A stretch of DNA of 64,000 nucleotides from Apostichopus japonicus (lineage: Eukaryota > Echinodermata > Holothuroidea > Aspidochirotida > Stichopodidae). Every line of letters starts with the position of its first letter. Positions within the stretch are counted from its first letter, which is position 1. Positions 13,755 to 26,700 of this stretch are shown here, one piece after another. The notes below the pieces were generated by a model. That model was given only the letters and a program-made list of their open reading frames with translations, ran no database searches and was not told the origin of the DNA. The stretch is taken from the NCBI RefSeq assembly GCF_037975245.1, contig NC_092564.1, positions 12,488,484 to 12,552,483 on the forward strand. The letters run 5' to 3'. The position numbers and the translations under genes were made by a program.

Positions 13755-13975
13755 TATAACTATACAAGTAAATGGACAACGAAAAACTGACTAAAATTAT
13801 AAACATGGAGAACAGCAGAGAAATGTATGGCATAGAACAGGATTAGAACAGCCAGTGATCTCTGGGTTACAAGCCCAGTGCTCTGCCTCCTAAGCTATCC
13901 ATTCCTAAGTTGATGACGATCCCATTTCTTTGTTGGAGGTGCCAGTCCGAAGCCACGGTACCAAAGTACTGTTTG
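13755..13975 (-). mobile_element. tRNA-Thr-like SINE, copy 2
   Basis: This is a diverged second copy of the unit at 13437-13680, about 320 bases further on. It shares the tRNA-like anticodon arm (plus-strand ctgggttacaagcccag), the flanking ccagtgatctctg, and the outer segment (c)cagtc(g/c)gaagccac(a/g)gtacc. Two same-orientation copies this close suggest a tandem duplication of the element and its flank, or a dimer, more than two independent insertions. Confidence 0.65.
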
Positions 13976-15721
13976 CAAAGCTTTAGATCATAGTTACAAA
14001 GAAAGAGTTGTTAGATATGTCCATGGGATCAACCTGAGGATGTTGATATGTACACACTACCAAATTTGATTTCAGAACTTCCATTCGCGAATGATGCACG
14101 AACTGATGCACTTGCATCCATGTACACGCAAACAGTCACAGGTGTATTTAGATATTGGTGCTCCACCAGTGTAGATAAAGTCAGGCAGAACCAGCTGTAC
14201 TATGCACTGCTTCATTTTGTGAAGATTAAATGCAAACTTGTTCAAACAAGGTTACTTGATGAAAAAGGTCAATTTTAACCCCCAAAAGTCCAAAACATTT
14301 GGATGGGTAGAAACGTAGAATTCTGTTTGCTTTTATCTTGTTTTCTTTGTTAACATCATTAACACTGGTGGAAGCATTGTTGTAGTAGAATTTCATCTTA
14401 CAATAGATAAAGGTGGGCAGGTTGTTATAGACTAAGCCAGTCTGCTAGCTCCCGTTTTGCCATTGAGATCTCTTCTTTGGGGTTAAGATTTCCTTTTTGC
14501 ATATGTATTGAAAGTTTTATGTCTTTTGGCAAGATAAGGAGATGTTTGTGGGTGGTTTAGTTTGATAGTATTGTGATCCTAATTGACTAGAAAAGAACAA
14601 AAAGGAAAAGATCAATTAAAAATAACCTTTCATTGACAAAACTAATATGTATTTGTCTTTTGAATAGGAAATCAAGCCTGAATCATTCTTACCAAGTTTC
14701 TTACAATCTAATACTTCTACCCACTGATCTTTGTGATATGCTGATAAAAAATTACAAGTTGCTTTGTTCTAAGTTCCGTTTTAGGACGATAAGGGTGGGA
14801 GGGGTGTGGGAAGTGGGTGTGGGGTGTGGGTGTGGGAAGAGATACTGTATACAGTGGGATGTACTCATCAACATGTATACACAGTGCTAGAGATGATTCT
14901 TTTGGTTTCAGTGAGCTGTTCATTTCGATGAGATTGTTGTTTCATTTCGTGTTTAGAACTTCAATGTAGTTGAACATTTAAACTAAACAGATTTGGTACC
15001 CAAGATTTGGTATTTTTAAATCTGTTTTTGACCCGATTGACTTATCCCTCAGCGACATGTACCAGTATGCCAGCCTCACCAATATACTGTATGCCATTTA
15101 CTCTTTATTAGGGTAACCTGCAACATAACTTGCAATAAACAATTATGATGCAAACAGTGGATTGCTGATACTACTCAGGCGTGTAATGAATTCTTTATTA
15201 TTTAACTTGAATAATGTTGGTGAATATCCAAGGTTTTGAAGGTTTCTGTCCTCATAAATATCATACAGAACACACAATCTGTGTATAGAGAGTTTATGAT
15301 TTCAACCAGTCACACAAGTCTTAAATCTATGATCTTACATAGAGTTTAGTCCTGATAGATCTAAGTCTACCTACAGACTTACAGTAGTAGATATGTTGCA
15401 CTGTGTCTATCAACTGGTTTGCAAATTCTCTCTTACCTCAAGCTGTTTGACACAACATACTGCCTAATATGATCCAGCTTTTAAGATCATTAAGCACAAA
15501 ATGCACATAGCACATGTATTCTATGATAGCTACCATTAATGTATACCATGTATAAAACCACTGATTAATTCTGGTTGCCTTGGATACATTAATTGCCCGA
15601 GTGTTTACAATTTTTGATATCTCTGCAGAGAACCAAACTAGCAGAGTAGGCTTATTAGTTCTCCTTTGACATTTATAAACATGATTATTTAATTTATTTA
15701 CAATTATTTCCCCTCATGCAG
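13976..15721. other. Non-coding stretch
   Basis: No supported exon. A GT-rich tract (ggtgtgggtgtggg-like) lies at about 14795-14840. The 76- and 85-codon open frames have no splice support. Confidence 0.5.
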
Positions 15722-15860
15722 GTCGAGTAAATCTCTCTCTTGGCCGTGGATTCTTGCTCGCCGGTGTTGAAGCGCTCCTGTCTGTCTATCTAACGGGAGG
15801 GAATCATGCCGATTAAGAATGTGTTATGACCCTCATCCGATTCAAGCAAAATGCAAGAAA
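15722..15860 (+). other. Possible Cys-rich exon, interrupted by TGA
   Basis: A good acceptor (ccctcatgcag) precedes 15722 and a good donor (gtatgt) follows 15860. In the frame that ends in phase 0, residues after 15771 include SAPVCLSNGRESC, RMCY and KCKK, four cysteines in 30 codons as in a secreted or ectodomain exon. The same frame is broken by TGA at 15768-15770, so the exon either starts later at a weak acceptor (tgttgaag), is a pseudo-exon, or belongs to untranslated RNA. Its phase does not join directly to the exon at 16759. A 13-base segment at about 16606-16618 with splice-like flanks would restore the phase, but this is speculative. Confidence 0.3.
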
Positions 15861-16758
15861 GTATGTATGTTTATGATCTTCAATTGATATCACAGGAACT
15901 TTGCCTTTAAATAACAGGCATAGGTAGTATAATCATGCATGGAAGTATATCGACTAACACACCTCAGCGCAAGTGAGGTTCATCTGTACTATTTCTCAGG
16001 TATGAAATAGACAGAGGTATGGTCAGATAAAAATGAGAAATTATCAATGCAGCTTTGATAAATATGTACAAGAAATATTTCTGTACATATTGATATTTAG
16101 TGGAAGAAAACAACTGACTGACTGTAAAGTTCCTCACTCTATGGTACTAAACCAAAAAGTTTGAGGACATCAAAATAATCTCCCTGAGACTTAAGGTTTC
16201 AATGTAAATCTGTTTTTATGTACACTAAGCACTCATCTTCTGTCTTCGAGACCACTGCTGCAGTTTAAGATAATCACATGACCAGAACTGCTTCTGCTTT
16301 GATCCCCTGATACACCCCCCACCCCCATTACCTGTTACATGAGCCAAGGAACCTGCGCACCCCCTTCTCCCTCCCTCTGCTACTGGAGGAGTCTCCCTGT
16401 GCATCGACACACAAGGATACAGGAGTTCATATGTTGAAGAATTCAACAAAGTTAATGAACACTTAGATTGGCTGGGTGGTAGATGGGTGCAATACTATGT
16501 AAATTTGTCTCTGTGAATATACATCAACTTCAAAACATAAATTTTAGGACCAAATACTCAACATGGTCTTGACAAAATTCTTCTTTCATGATATCACATT
16601 ACCAGATTGAAATAAATGGTATCTTTTATTTTGTTGCTATTTGTATTTGTTCACAAGTATTTTCAGTCATTATTCTCCAAACTGTCAGACTATTTTCCCA
16701 AACCGGAAAGATCGTCAACCCATTCCTTTACTTTCACTATGTTCCTTTTCCCTAACAG

Positions 16759-19700
16759 AAATCAGATCAGCGGAGAAGGACTTCTGCGTCTTAGGTAACC
16801 CCGACAACTGTCCTTGTCCAGATATCAGACCCGAGGATCTGCCGCTTCCGACGTTACCGAGTTTCGACAGAGTTACGACCGAGGCTTTCTCAACAGAGGA
16901 GGTGATGACAACATTGCTCACTTCGACAGAGACTCCTGTAGTCAGAGTTAAAGGTGAAGAAACAACACTGCTTCCTGGAATAAACGATACAACAGATAGA
17001 CAAGGTACCCAGATGTCATGCAATCAACTAACCAATACACATGATCCAGTAGATTACTTGCTTACTAACATTCACACATCTACTGTACTCTTTATTCTAT
17101 GCTATCTGTGATCAGTTTTTCCCTAGCTCTCTTTCTTCAGTCTTTAACAAAACCTCAACAAAAAGAGACTTTCTCTCTCTCTTTTGTATATTGTATTCTC
17201 ACTTTTCACATCCAAATGCAGTGTTCCTACTACATACAGTTTCCTGGTTCAAGTTAAAACCTTGCCAATACCCATCTCCATCATCTGGCTGTTTCATTCT
17301 TCTCTATTTAATGTATTGTAAATCCATTATTAAACAGCAAGTGAAGTCTTGACCTAATATAGTGAAGAGTAGAAAAGAAATTTGAATTAACCATGACAAA
17401 AGTTTATCAAAATGAGTTGAAAATCAGGAATTTGGGTTTTGATTCAACTTCAAAAGTTTTACAAAGAATCATATTATTAGAAGTAAAAATATGACACAGG
17501 AAGATATAACCTGTTTTGAATGACAACAGGAAGAGATGATCTGTTTTGAATGACAACAGGAAGATATGATCTGTTTTGAATGACAACAGGAAGATATGAT
17601 CTGTTTTGAATGACAACAGGAAGATATGATCTGTTTTGAATGACAACAGGAAGATATGATCTGTTTTGAATGACAACAGGAAGATATGATCTGTTTGAAT
17701 GACAACAGGCAAATATGATCTGTTTTGTATGACAACAGGAAAATATGATCTGTTTTGTATGACAACAGGAAGATATGATCTGTTTTGAATGACAATGATC
17801 CAACAGGAAGATACGATCTGTTTTGAATGACAGCTCACTAATCACACAAGCCTTCAAAGAATTGTTCAAAAACATTTCAGTAGTAGAGTTGAGAATGAAT
17901 CTTATCAGAAGTGGAGTTCCAACCAACTTGCTCAAGATATATTATTCTTACTTTTCTTCTTTTTTGTCTCTGCAGTATGTTGCCAGGCTAGTGTTTACAT
18001 CCTGATAGCATTTCTTATAGTGGTGTTCCTTGCAATCTTACTGTGTCTAATCATCAAATACCTGAGGAAATCAAAGTTACGAGATGCATACAGTCCTGGG
18101 TAAGAGTTCTTATAATTTGAAATAGTTGCAATAATGTTAATGCCATTTAAAGATAGAATTTATGGTCTTCTCAAACTGTGTCCACAAAGTTTTGAATCCT
18201 CCTCCTTTTCCCCTCCCCCCCTCCAATAAAAAACAACAACAACAAAAACAAGAGAGGACAGATGAAGAAGGTTGAAATCTTGCAAATGCTAGTAAATAAT
18301 ATTTCATATTTATTTCATAGCTTCTGCCTCTATGCAGGTCTGTTAATGCTGGCTCATGTAAATCAATATGGTGAACAATTATTGGTCATTTTTGGGGTTC
18401 AAGACATTCAAAATATTTACTTTTGTTTTTTTTTAATTCCTCTTTTAGTATATTTTCTTCATTATTTCATCAAACCTTCTTTCACTCAACTGTAATCTTA
18501 CCATTAATCATTCACAAATTTTAAAGAAAAATTGCTTCTCTAGAGGCAGGGACATCCTAATTTGATCAGGTTGGTTTGGTATATTTTCTTCATTATTTCA
18601 TCAAACCTTCTTTCACTCAACTGTAATCTTATCATTAATCATTCACAAATTTTAAAGAAAAATTGCTTCTCTAGAGGCAGGGACATCCTAATTTGATCAG
18701 GTTGGTTTGGTTACAGTCGTTGATTTTAATATCCGCACATCCTCATCAATATTCATGAATACAGCTGGAACTGATAAACATTATTTGTATTCTTATTATC
18801 ATCTGAATAATTAATTAAGATATTATCATATTGCTCTTGTTGTAACCCTTGGTTTTCCAGCCCTCCAAATGGTCCTGACCCAAAGTAAGTGTTTGGAATG
18901 TTGGCTTTATTCACTTGATATCATCACCAGAGTGTGTTATACTACTACACAGCATTAAAGTTTCATTCATCATCTTCATCTTTTTTGTTTGTTTTTTAAA
19001 ATGAAATCTACTGCTTGAACATTATCACTGCCTGGCCTTGCCCTGCAACCTTCTTCCTTCTATAGTTTCAAGTTACTCATGATGCACAGGTGTGGAAGTT
19101 ACCACTTTGGGAGAGTGAGAGAGATACTTGCCCAGCCTAAAAATTGTCAGATCTTTTCCCCAAGAGAGAAATCATTTTAAAATAATAGACATTTTTCCAT
19201 ATACATATGTATATAGGCACAAATTTTACAGAATTTGGCATAAAATTAATAATAATAACAATAACAAAACTTGCTAGATATTTTCTAGACCCTTTGACAC
19301 GATACATGAAGAAGAGAGTTATTTTATGCTAAGTCGATGGACATAGAAGCTTGGGTGGGAATGGCTGGTTTGTTTTGGCCAAAAGGTTCCCAAACTTAAG
19401 CAATTATGACCATTTCAAGGATGTTGAGTAGACTTGCTATTTAACATTTTCCTGTCAATGTGATCATAATTGGCACCCTACAAGTATCAGTTGAAATGGC
19501 TTCCATAATATAATAAAGAAAGAACTAGGTTTGTAAAATGAGAAAAGCAGGGAGTATGTTAGGGAAGGGGGAGGGGTTGGAGGATGAAGAGAGCTGGGAA
19601 TGATATTTGTTGTGAGCAACCCTTCAAAATTTCATGACAATGCAAGTGCACCTACTGAAGTGATGTGAATATGACAATGGATTTCACAAGCTTTTGTTTG

Positions 19701-22700
19701 CTTGACTTAAAATTCACATTTGGCATGTTACTTTTGGCAAGCATGGAGGAGGGGAGAGCCATAGAGGAGGGTGGGGGGGGGAGCATGTGCCACTGAAATT
19801 ATTTTGCACCAGTTTTATGGTTTGCACAATATGACTTCACCTTTTCAACTCTGCAGTCTGCAGGCTTCTCTATTCACAGTTGTCTACAAGTATTTCCAAG
19901 TTGGAATTTTTTTCTCTCCAACATTTAGTTGAATGAATGCATGTTTTCTTGCTTTTAACATAAACGGTAACACACTTGAAATCATCCATGCCATTTATTT
20001 GATAGCAAATTTTCCACAATTAGTTCTGGTAACCAGACAAACAATTCCTGGGGTTCCTTTTTGAACAAATTAAAACCAGCTACAGACCATGCCTTAAATG
20101 ACCTTTAAAAACTAATGATAAATAGAGAGTTCAATGACAACCACACACCGACGCAGGCCAGCGGTCAGTCGTGTAAGCCCGCCCATGTTCAGTTTACGTC
20201 AATAGATTGCTTTCAGTTTTAGACAAATTGCAAAACCTAAACAGCAGGTAGCAGTTACAGGCCAGCATGACCTCAGACATCCTTGGAACAAACCGAACCA
20301 TATCTTACAATTTGTATATTGTGGTTTTTTACTTTGAATGTTCTTTGTTGTCTAGTGATCATCCAAACTATTTACAAAACTATAGTTTGATGATAAATAA
20401 TGAACAACTGTCGATTCGATTACAAAACTCAAATTGAAAAGGAAGATGTTGAATTGTTCTGTTTATTTTCAGTGACATGGTCAACTCAGTTTCAATTTGT
20501 TAATTGTGACTTCAGGATATACATAAAATACTATAAGATATAGAACTCAAATTATCTTTTCAAACCGATGAATTCGGAATCACATGGTGTTTTTTGCTAT
20601 CTGTTTGGTAGTGGATATTTCCTGTCTTACATTGGCATCATAGGCAAACAAGATGAATTCAGAATCACATGGTTCTTTTTCGATATATCACATCTGACAC
20701 TGTGCCACAGACTGGTCTGTTTTAGTCACATGGAGCAAACTGTAAAGGCCAAACTCGTGAACACACACGTGCAAAAGACAGGGTTTTTCTCTTGTATTTT
20801 CTTTGTAAAATTGGTGTTTATTTCATAACTTTTAAATCTTTTGTGTTATATTTCAGTATAATTTGCTTCTCAAGTTGCTATTCTGCCCAATATTACAAAA
20901 AATACCCTAACAAACTTATGAATTAACCATAGGAAAACAATTATTAATTATCTTTAATTTCCCTGCTCCCTGGGTCAAGTTTTAGTAGATATGCTAAAAT
21001 GACCACAATGTTCTGACACTTTCTATCCTATTCACTAGTATGTGATTGTCTTGCTTTGTGAGGACCTCATCACCTTCAGTCTCGTCTAAATAACTAGAAA
21101 AAAAGACAGAGATGTGTATGTTTTATTTTTAGGTACCATCAGTGAGCTTATAGTAATCACATCAGTTTTATTTCTTGTCGCCGAAGCTGAATTTGTAATT
21201 CATTTTTTTTCGAATTAGCTTTTAAGTTAAAAAAAACAAATAAGAAAAATAAAAAACTTCCTGAGGCAGTTTTTTCCATATTCATGATATAATGCTTGGG
21301 GTTCAGACTTTTGAGAATCAAATGGAATGATTATTTTCTAGTAATTGGTGGGTGGGAGTACATGCCTGACGAAAGGGTTATGATTGGGTTACAGCCTTGG
21401 GGACCGGGTTCAATCAGGGACCATTTAAAATACAAGATGATGAATACCGTATTCTGACTTGCATAATACAAAATGGAATAGACCTTGTAAAAAATGAGAC
21501 CCATTGACATTGTCTCCAGGACTCAGCTTGGCTGTAGACATCTCTGGGAATTGGGGGGGGGGGGAGGGGGGTACAACTGAAGTCTGATTTGGAGAACTAT
21601 ACTGAATAGATTTGATGAAGCTAATGGAAATTGTCAATCAAATGTAAAAACTGTTGTTTTAACTGAAATGAGAGGAAGGTGTGTTTGTAGTATTTGTACT
21701 TCGTCTCATCAAGTATAAAACAGTTGATTTGTCTCATCAAGTATAACATCTCTTCATAAAAGTTATATTAAAGATAACATTATTACTATATGTACTGTAG
21801 TGAAAAGCAACCAGACTCTGCTATCATTATGTATGTTGTTTAAAGTTTACCTTCTTTTCACTTCAGTGTGTTGCTCTTGGGGTTCTTATTAATTTTATAG
21901 TCAATTAGGTATTATGTCTAGGAACTGGAGTACTTAAGTAGGAGGCACCATCCAACTTATCTTTTCGTGAGAAATAAAATACGGCAAAAACATATTAGAG
22001 GTTGGAATGCAAATATTCTCTTTTTCTCAACTGGACATGGTTTATGTTAAATCGTATGAAAGGGGGTATTAAGGAAACAGATTGAGGTTGAGCTATAGAT
22101 AAAATCCTAAGGTATTCACATTACCTACACATCTACATGCATGTAGTATTGTATTAGGTATGGCTTACAAGCATTGACTATAGATAAAGTCCTAAGGTAT
22201 TCACATTTCCTACACATCTATATGCATGTAGTATTGCATTAGGTATGGCTAACAAGCATGGACTAAAGAATACTATAATGGAATGCCCATTATACTGTAT
22301 CTTCAAGTACAATTACCTATAAATGCATAGAACACCACAGAAGAGCATGGAAACAGCCCATAATCAGCACTTTGGTCACTCAAATCTTTCAAATATTATT
22401 TTATGATACATTTGGATTATGAGTTGTCACTTTTCCTGAGCAAAGCTTTGTTAATATTTACTTGAAAATCATTTTGTATTCTTTGCATGAAACTTTTGAG
22501 CTTGCTTCTTTTGTGGATTTGATTTCTTTATTGAAGGATGACAAAGTTAATAAACCAACCCAGGTCTTGTGGTATCAATGTGAGACATTAATGTATTGTC
22601 TCAACAGTGTTATTCCAAATCTCACATGCAAAATTCTTCAACAGGTTTAACAAAGTAAAACATATCTTATATATGTAGTTGTGGATATTTTTCGTACAAA

Positions 22701-23259
22701 ATATGAGTTTTATCAGACTTTATTAACTCTTTGAGAAATCTCCAGGTTTTGGCCACCGATCTCCAGGTGTGCACCTTTGGGGAGGTTGTCAGATCTGAAG
22801 AGAGCTCTCAGAAATGATTGTAATTATTTTTTTAAATATGATAAAGATTCTGTATCAGGTTTCATAAATCTCAGTCTTGTGAGTATCCCCCTTCCCACTC
22901 CCGCCCATCCCAAGGGGCAGACAGTTGCCATGGGAAATTATTAATCATCTCACATGGTCCATGAAACTTTGAACTTAAACTTTTCTTCTTCTTTTTTCTC
23001 TGTAATTTCCAACAGCAAAGCAGAGGCAAAGAACGGAGCAAAGAGCGAGAATCCTGCAGAGGTGGTTCCACTGAAATCGCAAAATTGGGTTTGTACTCCA
23101 AGTTTATCTCAGTCACAAAGTGCAGATCCTATCGGCCAATCTGAGATGAATACGGTGCCCGTAAAAACACCGAGCGACTCAGATTTGATGGTTGATGAGG
23201 AGAGCAGAATTCAAGATTTGCAACCTCAGCTCTCTCAAGTTGAACTGATAAGTCCTTGA
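16759..23259 (+). CDS. Single-pass membrane protein, 3' part (unrecognised family)
   Basis: Four exons join in phase: 16759-17004, 17976-18099, 18861-18884 and 23016-23259 (stop TGA at 23257). They give at least 211 residues; the N-terminus lies upstream. Exon A encodes a cysteine cluster (DFCVLGNPDNCPC) and then a stalk rich in Thr, Ser and Glu with an NDTT N-glycosylation site. Exon B encodes a Cys-Cys pair and a hydrophobic helix (SVYILIAFLIVVFLAILLCL) followed by basic residues IKYLRKSK, as expected for a type I protein with a cytosolic C-terminus. Exon C is a 24-base micro-exon (PPNGPDP). Exon D encodes a polar, Ser/Pro/Glu-rich tail of about 80 residues with no enzymatic domain. All junctions have GT/AG ends and matching phases. 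It looks like a cell-surface receptor or adhesion-type protein, but I cannot name the family. A TNF-receptor-like ectodomain was considered and not shown. Confidence 0.7.
17493..17831. repeat. 30-bp minisatellite, about 11 units, intronic
   Basis: Eleven or so head-to-tail copies of a 30-bp unit starting gacaacaggaagatatgatc, in the intron between 17004 and 17976. The first and last units are degenerate; the middle ones are nearly identical, with a 1-base deletion near 17694. Because 30 is divisible by 3, long repetitive open frames appear on the minus strand in all three frames; these are artefacts. Confidence 0.95.
18449..18711. repeat. 131-bp direct tandem duplication
   Basis: Positions 18449-18579 and 18580-18710 are nearly identical; I see one substitution (ttaccatt versus ttatcatt). 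The pair lies in the intron between 18099 and 18861. So little divergence means a recent duplication, or an assembly artefact. Confidence 0.9.
18885..23015. other. Last intron of the membrane-protein gene
   Basis: This 4.1 kb intron runs from donor gtaagt at 18885 to acceptor ttccaacag at 23015. It contains a G-rich tract at about 21549-21571, the 85-bp duplication at 22093-22262 and otherwise unremarkable AT-rich sequence. The open frames at 20568-20828 and 22462-22650 lack exon boundaries. Confidence 0.6.
22093..22262. repeat. 85-bp direct tandem duplication
   Basis: Two copies start ctatagataaa at 22093 and 22178 and share tcctaaggtattcacatt and catgcatgtagtattg. About six differences separate them, so it is older than the 131-bp duplication upstream. 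Confidence 0.85.
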
Positions 23260-23760
23260 AATAATGATCATGCCCTGCTACTTCATCTCTCTTGCATGAC
23301 TTGCTCTTTAACGCCATCTTCATCTTTTCATAGTTATCCATTGGCATTAGAGATGAAATTTTGACGGTTGTTGCCTGAAAAGTATTATCTGGACGAAATT
23401 GAAGACACTATTCAGACTTCTTTTATGAGGAAACAAAAATTTGGATAGTGAAATTTATAGTTTCACTAGGTCACTGTTCTCATCTGCACTCCTCCCCCCC
23501 ATCCACCCCCATACTCACTCTCTTTGAGTTACCCTTCCTAAATTTGTAAATAGATCAAAGCAAAGGTCTTTAAAATGTGGTTGAAAATTCTAATTACCAA
23601 TCCTTCTTGGTGTTTCTCATATTGTATTGTTTTTAGCCAAAAAGATAATTAAAGCTACTGTACAACAACAACCAAAAGTTTAATTTCAATCAAATGTACT
23701 TTTTTTTGTGTCTTATCACCAATGCTATCCTTAAATAAAATCTAGGAGGAATCTAGCAAC
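23260..23760 (+). other. Probable 3' UTR of the membrane-protein gene
   Basis: After the TGA at 23257 no further exon is seen. The first clear AATAAA polyadenylation signal lies at 23734-23739, so transcript cleavage near 23755 is expected. The 3' end is inferred from this signal only. Confidence 0.45.
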
Positions 23761-26700
23761 ATATGGAATTAGCCTTCTGTCTACAAATTGTCTTTCAGGA
23801 TTAATATCAGACTATTGGGCCTTACTGAGCAGATGAAGTGGAATAAATTTAAGGGGTGCAAGGATGTGATAGTGAATGATGGTTTTAATAATGGCTTTAG
23901 TTGTATATTTTATTTTGGCTTTTTCTGTTTTCAAAATTACTAAACCTCTGGGTATTAAAGTACTTAATTCTTCTCTTTTAATAATGCATGTTTTCTTGTA
24001 CATTAATTATTTTACATCAATTGTCTTGATATAAGTAAGGAGAGAGTAAATCAAGCAATTGTGCGATCATTTATAAATTTGAAATTAATACGTCGGTTGC
24101 CATGGACAAAAGTTGGAATATTCAAAATCAAATCTTAGTTTAGAAACTGCATATGAATGTCGCATATCAAAGTAACTAACAGTTACCAGTGTTAGCCTCT
24201 CTGATGTATAATAATTGTGGATGTGGGCGACGAGAATAAGGTGTGGGCGACATGAGCTGATTAGGTGTGTAGACAATAAGACCATAATGGATGGTAAATG
24301 TCTTACCTTACAGTAGTTCAGAAAGGTTGACATGGAAACATATACTGGTTTGCCTGTAGAATATATCAGAGCAAACTTAACAAAGTCTATAATTGCTATT
24401 TTGAAGTTTTCATCAGTTGCTTATGTTTCATTAAAAGAAGCAATTTGTAAACAAAAATGTCCTTGTGTTACATTTGCATAATATATAAAACATAGGGTCC
24501 ATGTGGTTAATATTTTGTAAAAAAAAAAATATGCAGTTTAATTTCTTATTACAAGGTTTTAGCTATTTTTTTATATATTTTTTTTAGCATGTAAGTCCTG
24601 GTGTACAGGTAGTGCTGAGTTGATTTAGAATTTATTGAAGTCCATGGTCTTTGTGGTGTTTTTACATATTCCTATCCTGGGGTTACTTAGTGGAAGGAAC
24701 CAAAGTTTATATTATTTTTTCTCTCCCTCTGTCTCTCTCTTTTCACACATAAAACTTTCTAATTATAATGGATCAACCCTCCATGCCAGGGAAATTTGGC
24801 AGTGTTAGTTATGTTAGTTAGTGATTGATTAAGAAATTTTAATAGAACAGTCTGTCCAAGGGAAAAATTTAAATACCGTCCTTAAATACCCACAACCTCA
24901 GCCATTATTGTAAGTAAAACCATTAACAGCTTCTCCCAAAGATAAATATAGGTAATATACTTTGCATTCATTGTTCACATATAATTTACCAAGAAAGAAC
25001 CAATTTTTTTGTTGAAATAAGAGAAAAAAGCATTGGATAAAACTAATATCATTGATCTGTGCATGATTGTATTGAGATAATCTTTAAAGCTCCTCGGAAG
25101 GTCGAGTTATACGTTCTAAGTGCTCTATTATTTTGAAGCAGTGGCCATTTTTGACGAGCTGTTTTTTCAGACATTCTATGCCCTGGGAACAGATTCATCT
25201 TCAAATTCAGGCTTCTCCATATTTGTTGACTCAGAAGACCAATGTTGGAAAAATTTATGACCCAAAATTACTCCAAATACCACTGCAATTGGCATATCTT
25301 TAGCTGATCCCTCTCAATTATTGCTATCAAGTTGCTAGTAAGGAATGATTCGGTATCATTTACCGACACCCAGAAGACTTTTTGGTACATAAATAAATTC
25401 TAATTGCAATCTTCCTGATTCTCAAACCAGCTGGGTAATGAGGGTTGTGAATAGGTAAATAGGTTAACAAGCTACATGATTGAAATGTAATTGTGTGTTA
25501 TATATAGTTATCGGCACATTCGTATGAATGTTTTTAAGTAATAATTAATTAATTAATAATTTTATAGTGAGTACGTGCATATACATCTTACCCATCCATT
25601 CTTCATTTGTCCCTCAATAGGACCCTATTGAATGAACACAAGCATGTAGTCATCAAGTGCTAAGGTACCTACCTATGTGTTATAACTCTATCTATCATTA
25701 CCCTTATCTTTTGCATCCCTTGCCCCATTCCTGGTGTTTTTATATTTTCGTTTAACACCTTTAAACTGGGGTTATTGTTTGTTTTACTCACATTTGACAA
25801 TTTCTGGCATTGCTGGACATAATTCACCCCATTTGCATGAATTCGCTATCATACGGAAATCACTTACACATTTTCATTTCAAGACATGGCTTTGCTTGTT
25901 TGATTAAACATTCCTTCTAGTAATTCATTATTCTATTGACATTTTACTAACATTTTGATATGAGATATGAGGGGTGGTTAACTAAATGTAATTGGTTAGA
26001 AATGCTAATGGTATTTTTGGACACCAATTTATCCCCAACCTCCCCCCCCCAATTCCCCCTCTTCACATGTATCCCCTGTCATTATATATAATTACTCTCT
26101 TTCACTTGTGGACTTTCCTGCAGTATGTATGACATATGTAACAACTTTTTACAGATTCAAGAATAAACATTTAACGCACCAAAGTTCTTAGGCATTGGGC
26201 AAAATGTTTTGGAAAGGATCCATTTCCCCAAGTATGTTTTTGAACAATTCCTGTGTGTACTTAGCTTGTATTCTGATGCTTGGAATTAGGGAATCTTTGA
26301 TGCTGCTGCACATAACATCATTATGATGATGATATGGTCTTGATTCTATTTGTAAGAGGACTGGGGCTGTCCGTGTTTCCTTTTTCATCCCCAGGTTCTG
26401 TCTTGAATGACTCTTTTAGTATCTGGTTTTTAATCCCCATTATACATTCCATTATCAACACTGCTAACTTGCTAGCTCTACAATCATCTTTGGTACTGTT
26501 GTATAGTACAGGCATGAGCTTTTTTCCACGAATTCGCGGAATATCCGTGATTTCTTTTCTACCTCGTGGCCAAAACTATTATCCTAACACACTGTAGCAT
26601 ATGTAAATTGGAGCCTATACTGCAATTTTTGCAAAGTTTTGTGTTTTTTTTTTACCCCAGGCTCATCCCTGATAGTAAATAATCACACAATCATAATGAC

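Noticed and set aside
17407-17935. Minus-strand reading frames of 108-152 codons with decapeptide repeats
   Set aside because: They are translations of the 30-bp minisatellite in an intron; all three frames are open only because the unit length is a multiple of three.
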